From positions 52,398-116,397 of IMG/VR virus record IMGVR_UViG_3300030328_002748: a DNA stretch of 64,000 nucleotides; one strand, 5' to 3'. This document shows, one piece after another, positions 60,401 to 64,000 of the stretch (positions are counted from its first letter, which is position 1; every line of letters begins with the position of its first letter). The translations under genes were made by a program, and so were the position numbers. This DNA is from a virus. The notes beneath the pieces were generated by a model that saw only the letters and a program-made list of their open reading frames with translations, made no database searches and had not been told where the DNA came from.

Positions 60401-60613
60401 ATGAATCCTGCTGAATTGATAGATAAAGTATTGGGTGATGCACCCGCACATGAGATATCCGATGGTATCAAAGATATTTTGATGCAAAAATCGGTTGATA
60501 GAATTGAAGCTGGTAAACCTGTTGTAGCCGACAGCATGTTTCAATCGCAATCTGAAAATGATGCTGAAAGTGAGGTAACTGAACAAGAACCTACTGGGGA
60601 ACAAGATGGCTAG
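60401..60613 (+). CDS. Small acidic prohead-region protein (70 aa)
   Basis: Lies between portal and protease, where T4 has gp67 and gp68 (prohead core). Acidic and helical (AELIDKVLGDAPAHEISDGIKDIL) with a Glu-rich tail. The position and acidity fit a prohead core protein, but sequence identity to gp67 or gp68 cannot be claimed. Overlaps the next gene by eight bases. Confidence 0.7.
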   Translation: MNPAELIDKVLGDAPAHEISDGIKDILMQKSVDRIEAGKPVVADSMFQSQSENDAESEVTEQEPTGEQDG

Positions 60614-60884
60614 GATTATTTTAAAGGGAAGTGAATTACGAATTGCTGCTGGCGTTGCTGCTAGTACAAATGTAGGTAATGCTACACTGGTTAGGGTATT
60701 GAATCCTACTGCTACTGCTGCAGTTATCCATGTCCAAGACCCAGCTGCATTAAACGAGTATTCGGGTATCGGTACTTATACAATAGCAGGTAGCGGGGTT
60801 GACTTTGTTGAGAAACAACCCACTTATACTATTCATAGTGAGTCAGCTGTGTACGTAACTAAAGTTGGATTTAGCGGAATCTAA
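60606..60884 (+). CDS. Small conserved head-region protein (92 aa)
   Basis: Beta-rich protein (ARIILKGSELRIAAGVAASTNVGNATLVRVLNPTATAAVI) without charged tails; probably a small virion decoration or head protein. Similar small proteins occur between gp20 and gp21 in cyanophages. No T4 counterpart is recognised. Confidence 0.7.
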   Translation: MARIILKGSELRIAAGVAASTNVGNATLVRVLNPTATAAVIHVQDPAALNEYSGIGTYTIAGSGVDFVEKQPTYTIHSESAVYVTKVGFSGI

Positions 60885-60885
60885 A

Positions 60886-61536
60886 ATGAAACTCATCAGA
60901 GAAGAAATTGAAAATGTAGAGGTTATCGTCGAAGAACGTGGCGGTAAGAAAAACCTTTATATTGAAGGTGTTTTCCTTCAAGGAGACATTAAAAACCGTA
61001 ATGGTAGAATGTATCCAGCGATGACTCTTGCAAAAGAGGTTGCTAGATATAATGAAGCCTTTGTCGGTAAAGGTCGTGCCTTAGGTGAACTAGGTCATCC
61101 AGATGGCCCTACTGTCAATCTTGACAGAGTTTCCCATAAGATTACTTCTTTGAGACAAGAGGGTTCTAATTTTGTTGGTCGTGCTAAAATCTTAAATACA
61201 CCTATGGGTGCTATCGCTAAGAATCTCCTTGATGAAGGAGTTAAACTTGGTGTTTCTTCTCGTGGTGTTGGTTCAGTTCGTACTAATAATGAAGGTGTTA
61301 ACATTGTAGGTGAAGACTTCATGTTAGCAACTGCGGCTGATATAGTTGCAGATCCTTCTGCACCTGATGCTTTCGTTGATGGCATTATGGAAGGAAGAGA
61401 TTGGGTATGGGATGGTGGAGTTCTTAGAGAAAGAGCAGCTGCTAGAACATATAAACAAATCAATACTCTTGCGAGTTCTAAAGAGCTTCAAGAGAATAAA
61501 CTAAAACTTTTCCAAAACTTTTTGGGAAGTTTATAA
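60886..61536 (+). CDS. 21: Prohead core protease gp21 (216 aa)
   Basis: Maturation protease of T4-like proheads, which cuts scaffold and capsid proteins before packaging. LGELGHPDGPTVNLDRVSHKI carries the likely catalytic H71, and KLGVSSRGVGSV carries S124 or S125; FLQGDIKNRNGRMYP is the typical N-terminal loop. Length fits T4 gp21 (212). Start at ATG 60886, one base after the previous stop, rather than the in-frame TTG at 60865. Confidence 0.95.
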   Translation: MKLIREEIENVEVIVEERGGKKNLYIEGVFLQGDIKNRNGRMYPAMTLAKEVARYNEAFVGKGRALGELGHPDGPTVNLDRVSHKITSLRQEGSNFVGRAKILNTPMGAIAKNLLDEGVKLGVSSRGVGSVRTNNEGVNIVGEDFMLATAADIVADPSAPDAFVDGIMEGRDWVWDGGVLRERAAARTYKQINTLASSKELQENKLKLFQNFLGSL

Positions 61537-61539
61537 ATC

Positions 61540-61547
61540 TATAAATA
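61540..61547 (+). promoter_or_regulatory. T4-type late promoter
   Basis: TATAAATA just after the gp21 stop, 51 bases before the preferred gp22 start. Confidence 0.7.
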
Positions 61548-61597
61548 AGTATAGATTAAATTCAAAAAAATCTATAGTCTAATTCGGAGTGGCAAAA

Positions 61598-62674
61598 ATG
61601 TCCCGTGGTAACGATTTACAAGAAATGGAAGTAGGCACTGTTCAATCCAAGACTGCCGTAAATGCTGGAGCTAAAGCTGGTGATCCTCAACAAGGGATTT
61701 CGGCCAGCTCTACGCCTGGCCAGTCCATTGAAGATCTCGGCGGGCCCACTCCACAAAACTATAAGCCGGATGATGATTCGGCTAAGTTAAAAGTACCTGG
61801 CAAAACACTCGCACAAGTTGCGAATGTTGTCAATAAAGGTGCAAAACCAGCAGAACCAATGCAATCTCTCGACAAGAAAGCAAGTTACGAGGAGAAAGAA
61901 TCTCCTGAAGAAGTAATTGCTGAAGAGCCAGTTGCAGAGGAGAAGGAGAAAGCTCCTGAGATTAATGTCGATGAAGACATGAGTGCTCTGTTCTCTGGTG
62001 AAGAACTCAGTGAAGAGTTCCAAGAAAAAGCAAAGACAATCTTTGAAGCAGCAATTAACTCCAAAGTTTCATCTATTGAAGAAGAGATGAAGAAGGAGAA
62101 TGAGTCTAAGATTGCCGAAGAAATTGAGTCCGTTAAAACCTCTCTAATCGAGCGTGTTGATGGTTACTTGGAGTATGTCGCAGATGAGTGGCTCCAAGCT
62201 AATGAGCTCGCTATTGAGCATGGACTTAAATCAGAAATGACAGAATCATTCCTAACTGGAATGAGAAGTCTCTTTGAAGCACATTATGTATCAATCCCTG
62301 AAGATAAATATGATGTCGTTGAGAATATGGTCAACAAACTTGATGAAATGGAGACCAAACTTAACGAGCAGATCGAGAGGAACGTATCGCTAAACTCTAG
62401 ACTCGCTGAGTCTACAGCAGATGGGATAATTTCTGAAGTGGCTGAAGGACTTGCCTTAAGTCAGAAAGAGAAGCTCCAAGAGCTCGCAAAGAGTGTTGAG
62501 TTTGAAAGTGAAGAATCATATCGTGAAAAACTGGGTACTCTAAAGGAGTCTTACTTCAATAAGAGTGTTCAGAAAGAAACCTCGGAACAGGTACTAAACG
62601 AAGAAACAGCCGGAGCAGATTATACTGGTTCAATGGCTCGTTACATGAGTATCCTAGACAAGGTTAATAAGTGA
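61598..62674 (+). CDS. 22: Scaffold / prohead core protein gp22 (358 aa)
   Basis: Acidic, helical scaffold protein located between protease and capsid as in T4. Long charged helices (EEEMKKENESKIAEEIESVKTSL, ENMVNKLDEMETKLNEQIERN) follow a disordered proline/glycine-rich N-terminus, and the end GADYTGSMARYMSILDKV is conserved in cyanophage gp22. Start at ATG 61598, nine bases after GGAG; an in-frame GTG at 61589 is too close to that site. Longer than T4 gp22 (269). Confidence 0.93.
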   Translation: MSRGNDLQEMEVGTVQSKTAVNAGAKAGDPQQGISASSTPGQSIEDLGGPTPQNYKPDDDSAKLKVPGKTLAQVANVVNKGAKPAEPMQSLDKKASYEEKESPEEVIAEEPVAEEKEKAPEINVDEDMSALFSGEELSEEFQEKAKTIFEAAINSKVSSIEEEMKKENESKIAEEIESVKTSLIERVDGYLEYVADEWLQANELAIEHGLKSEMTESFLTGMRSLFEAHYVSIPEDKYDVVENMVNKLDEMETKLNEQIERNVSLNSRLAESTADGIISEVAEGLALSQKEKLQELAKSVEFESEESYREKLGTLKESYFNKSVQKETSEQVLNEETAGADYTGSMARYMSILDKVNK

Positions 62675-62733
62675 ATTTAACATTATAGGTTAAACACAAC
62701 CCTACTCTTTATATCTTTTTAAAAGGAAAGGCA

Positions 62734-64000
62734 ATGTTCCAATCAGAGCACTTGCAAGAGAAGTGGGCCCCTCTACTAAATCATGAAGGTCTTGGTGAAA
62801 TTAAAGACCCTCATCGTAGAGCAGTTACCGCTTGCTTGCTAGAAAACCAAGAAAGATTCCTAGCTGAGGAAACTTCATTTTCCAGAGGGCAATCCCTCAT
62901 GGAACAACCAACAAACGCAGTTGGTTCAAACGGATTTACAGGGGATGCTACAGCAGCAGGCCCAACAGCAGGTTTTGACCCCGTATTGATCAGTCTAATT
63001 AGACGTTCAATGCCTAACTTGCTTGCATATGATCTATGCGGCGTTCAGCCAATGAACGGCCCAACAGGTCTTATATTCGCAATGCGTTCTCGCTACGACG
63101 GACAGGCAGGAGGAGAAGCTCTATTCGATGAGCCTAACTCAGCCTTCTCTGCTGAGCGTGAAGGTAACGACGCAACAGCAGGTTGGACATCAACCAACGC
63201 TGGTTTCGGTACAACTGGTCAAATCGGTTCTAATCCTTCCGTACTTGGTGCGACAGACGCTAACCAAGGTCTATACTCTGTTGGTCAGGGTATGCGTAAG
63301 GATGAGGCAGAAGGTCTTGGAGAATCTGGAAATGATTTCCATGAAATGGCCTTCAGCATTGAGAAAGTAACTGTTACAGCGAAATCTCGTGCGCTAAAAG
63401 CTGAGTATTCATTAGAACTTGCTCAAGACCTCAAGGCAATCCACGGATTGAACGCTGAGTCTGAGTTAGCAAATATTCTTTCTAGTGAGATCCTTGCTGA
63501 AATAAACAGAGAAGTTATCAGAACTATCTACAAAGTTGCTGAGTCAGGTGCTCAGAACAACGTAGCAACCGCTGGTACTTTCGACTTAGACGTTGACTCA
63601 AATGGTAGATGGTCTGTTGAGAAATTCAAAGGACTTCTATTCCAGATTGAAAGAGACGCAAACGCAGTTGCACAAAGAACTCGTCGTGGAAAGGGCAACA
63701 CAATCATCACTTCTGCTGATGTTGCTTCCGCACTAACCATGGCTGGTGTACTTGACTACACCCCAGCTCTTAATGCTAACCTAAACGTTGATGACACTGG
63801 CAACACATTTGCTGGAACAATCAATGGTAAGTATCGTGTATACATCGATCCTTATTCTGCAAACGTTGCTGCAAACCATTACTACGTAGTTGGTTACAAG
63901 GGTTCTAACCCATATGATGCAGGTTTATTCTACTGCCCATACGTACCGCTCCAGATGGTACGTGCCGTCAACGACGGAACCTTCCAGCCAAAAATCGGCT
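62734..64000 (+). CDS. 23: Major capsid protein gp23, 5' part (partial)
   Basis: Runs off the right edge after 422 codons. Start ATG 62734 with AAAAGGAAAG upstream. Contains RRSMPNLLAYDLCGVQPMNGPTGLIFAMRSRY, the conserved signature of T4-like capsid proteins, and YIDPYSANVAANHYYVVGYKGS. The N-terminal LAE at 43-45 is a possible cut site for the gp21 protease (L/I-x-E rule). No clear NATAAATA is seen in the 59 bases before it, although GTTAATAA lies at the gp22 end. Confidence 0.97.
   Translation, partial: MFQSEHLQEKWAPLLNHEGLGEIKDPHRRAVTACLLENQERFLAEETSFSRGQSLMEQPTNAVGSNGFTGDATAAGPTAGFDPVLISLIRRSMPNLLAYDLCGVQPMNGPTGLIFAMRSRYDGQAGGEALFDEPNSAFSAEREGNDATAGWTSTNAGFGTTGQIGSNPSVLGATDANQGLYSVGQGMRKDEAEGLGESGNDFHEMAFSIEKVTVTAKSRALKAEYSLELAQDLKAIHGLNAESELANILSSEILAEINREVIRTIYKVAESGAQNNVATAGTFDLDVDSNGRWSVEKFKGLLFQIERDANAVAQRTRRGKGNTIITSADVASALTMAGVLDYTPALNANLNVDDTGNTFAGTINGKYRVYIDPYSANVAANHYYVVGYKGSNPYDAGLFYCPYVPLQMVRAVNDGTFQPKIG

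Noticed and set aside
53398-64000. Self-splicing intron or intein in gp17, gp20 or gp23
   Set aside because: All three frames read through conserved motifs with normal spacing; no insertion or HNH/GIY-YIG element was seen in the visible parts.
1-64000. tRNA genes and CRISPR arrays
   Set aside because: Reading the gene-free stretches by eye gave no cloverleaf with a TTC-type T-arm and no regularly spaced identical repeats with unique spacers. A tRNAscan-type search would settle it.

Overview
The window is part of the genome of a T4-like marine myovirus, most likely a cyanophage. The right 50 kb carries the T4-type tail, neck, packaging and head genes in cyanophage order (gp25, gp6, giant gp7-position protein, gp8, DUF4815 protein, fibre-like protein, gp13, gp14, gp15, gp16, gp17, gp18, gp19, gp20, gp21, gp22, gp23). 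The left part carries a plant-type [2Fe-2S] ferredoxin, several 2-oxoglutarate/Fe(II) dioxygenase-like genes, an epimerase, a glycosyltransferase and many tiny genes, as is usual for cyanophage accessory regions. No bacterial housekeeping gene, tRNA, rRNA, CRISPR array or transposon was seen. The host (Synechococcus or Prochlorococcus) is inferred from the gene set and cannot be read directly.

Layout. 1-3.4 kb: end of an SF2 helicase, then small conserved phage genes and a sugar-nucleotide epimerase. 3.4-7.7 kb: a tightly overlapping chain of small, mostly acidic proteins ending in two dioxygenase-like genes, with a third dioxygenase-like gene convergent on the minus strand. 7.7-8.5 kb: a gene-free block whose second half is GC-rich and repeat-rich, with a good sigma70-type promoter and a possible small RNA. 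8.5-11.7 kb: a row of tiny genes arranged as separate promoter-gene-terminator cassettes. 11.7-13.5 kb: glycosyltransferase, two small genes, ferredoxin and a SET-domain protein. 13.5-43.2 kb: baseplate and fibre genes, including a 5188-residue open frame. 43.2-48.2 kb: neck, tail-terminator and small-terminase genes. 48.1-53.4 kb: an unusual insert of small membrane proteins plus a minus-strand set of three exported proteins. 53.4-64 kb: large terminase, a zinc-binding protein, sheath, tube, portal, prohead genes and the start of the major capsid gene, cut by the window edge.

Regulation visible in the sequence. The accessory region uses host-like sigma70 promoters (TATAAT with variable -35 boxes), several with a TGTCAC element 36-38 bases upstream of the -10, and intrinsic terminators. 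The virion region uses T4-type late promoters (NATAAATA), usually 20-40 bases upstream of a start codon. One late promoter points left and drives the exported-protein set. This fits early/middle expression of the left part and late expression of the right part.

The most notable points are the minus-strand exported-protein operon inside the virion cluster, the TGTCAC-linked cassette promoters, the GC-rich repeat block, and beta-rich sequence modules that recur in the giant protein, gp13, gp14, gp15, gp18 and the DUF4815 protein.
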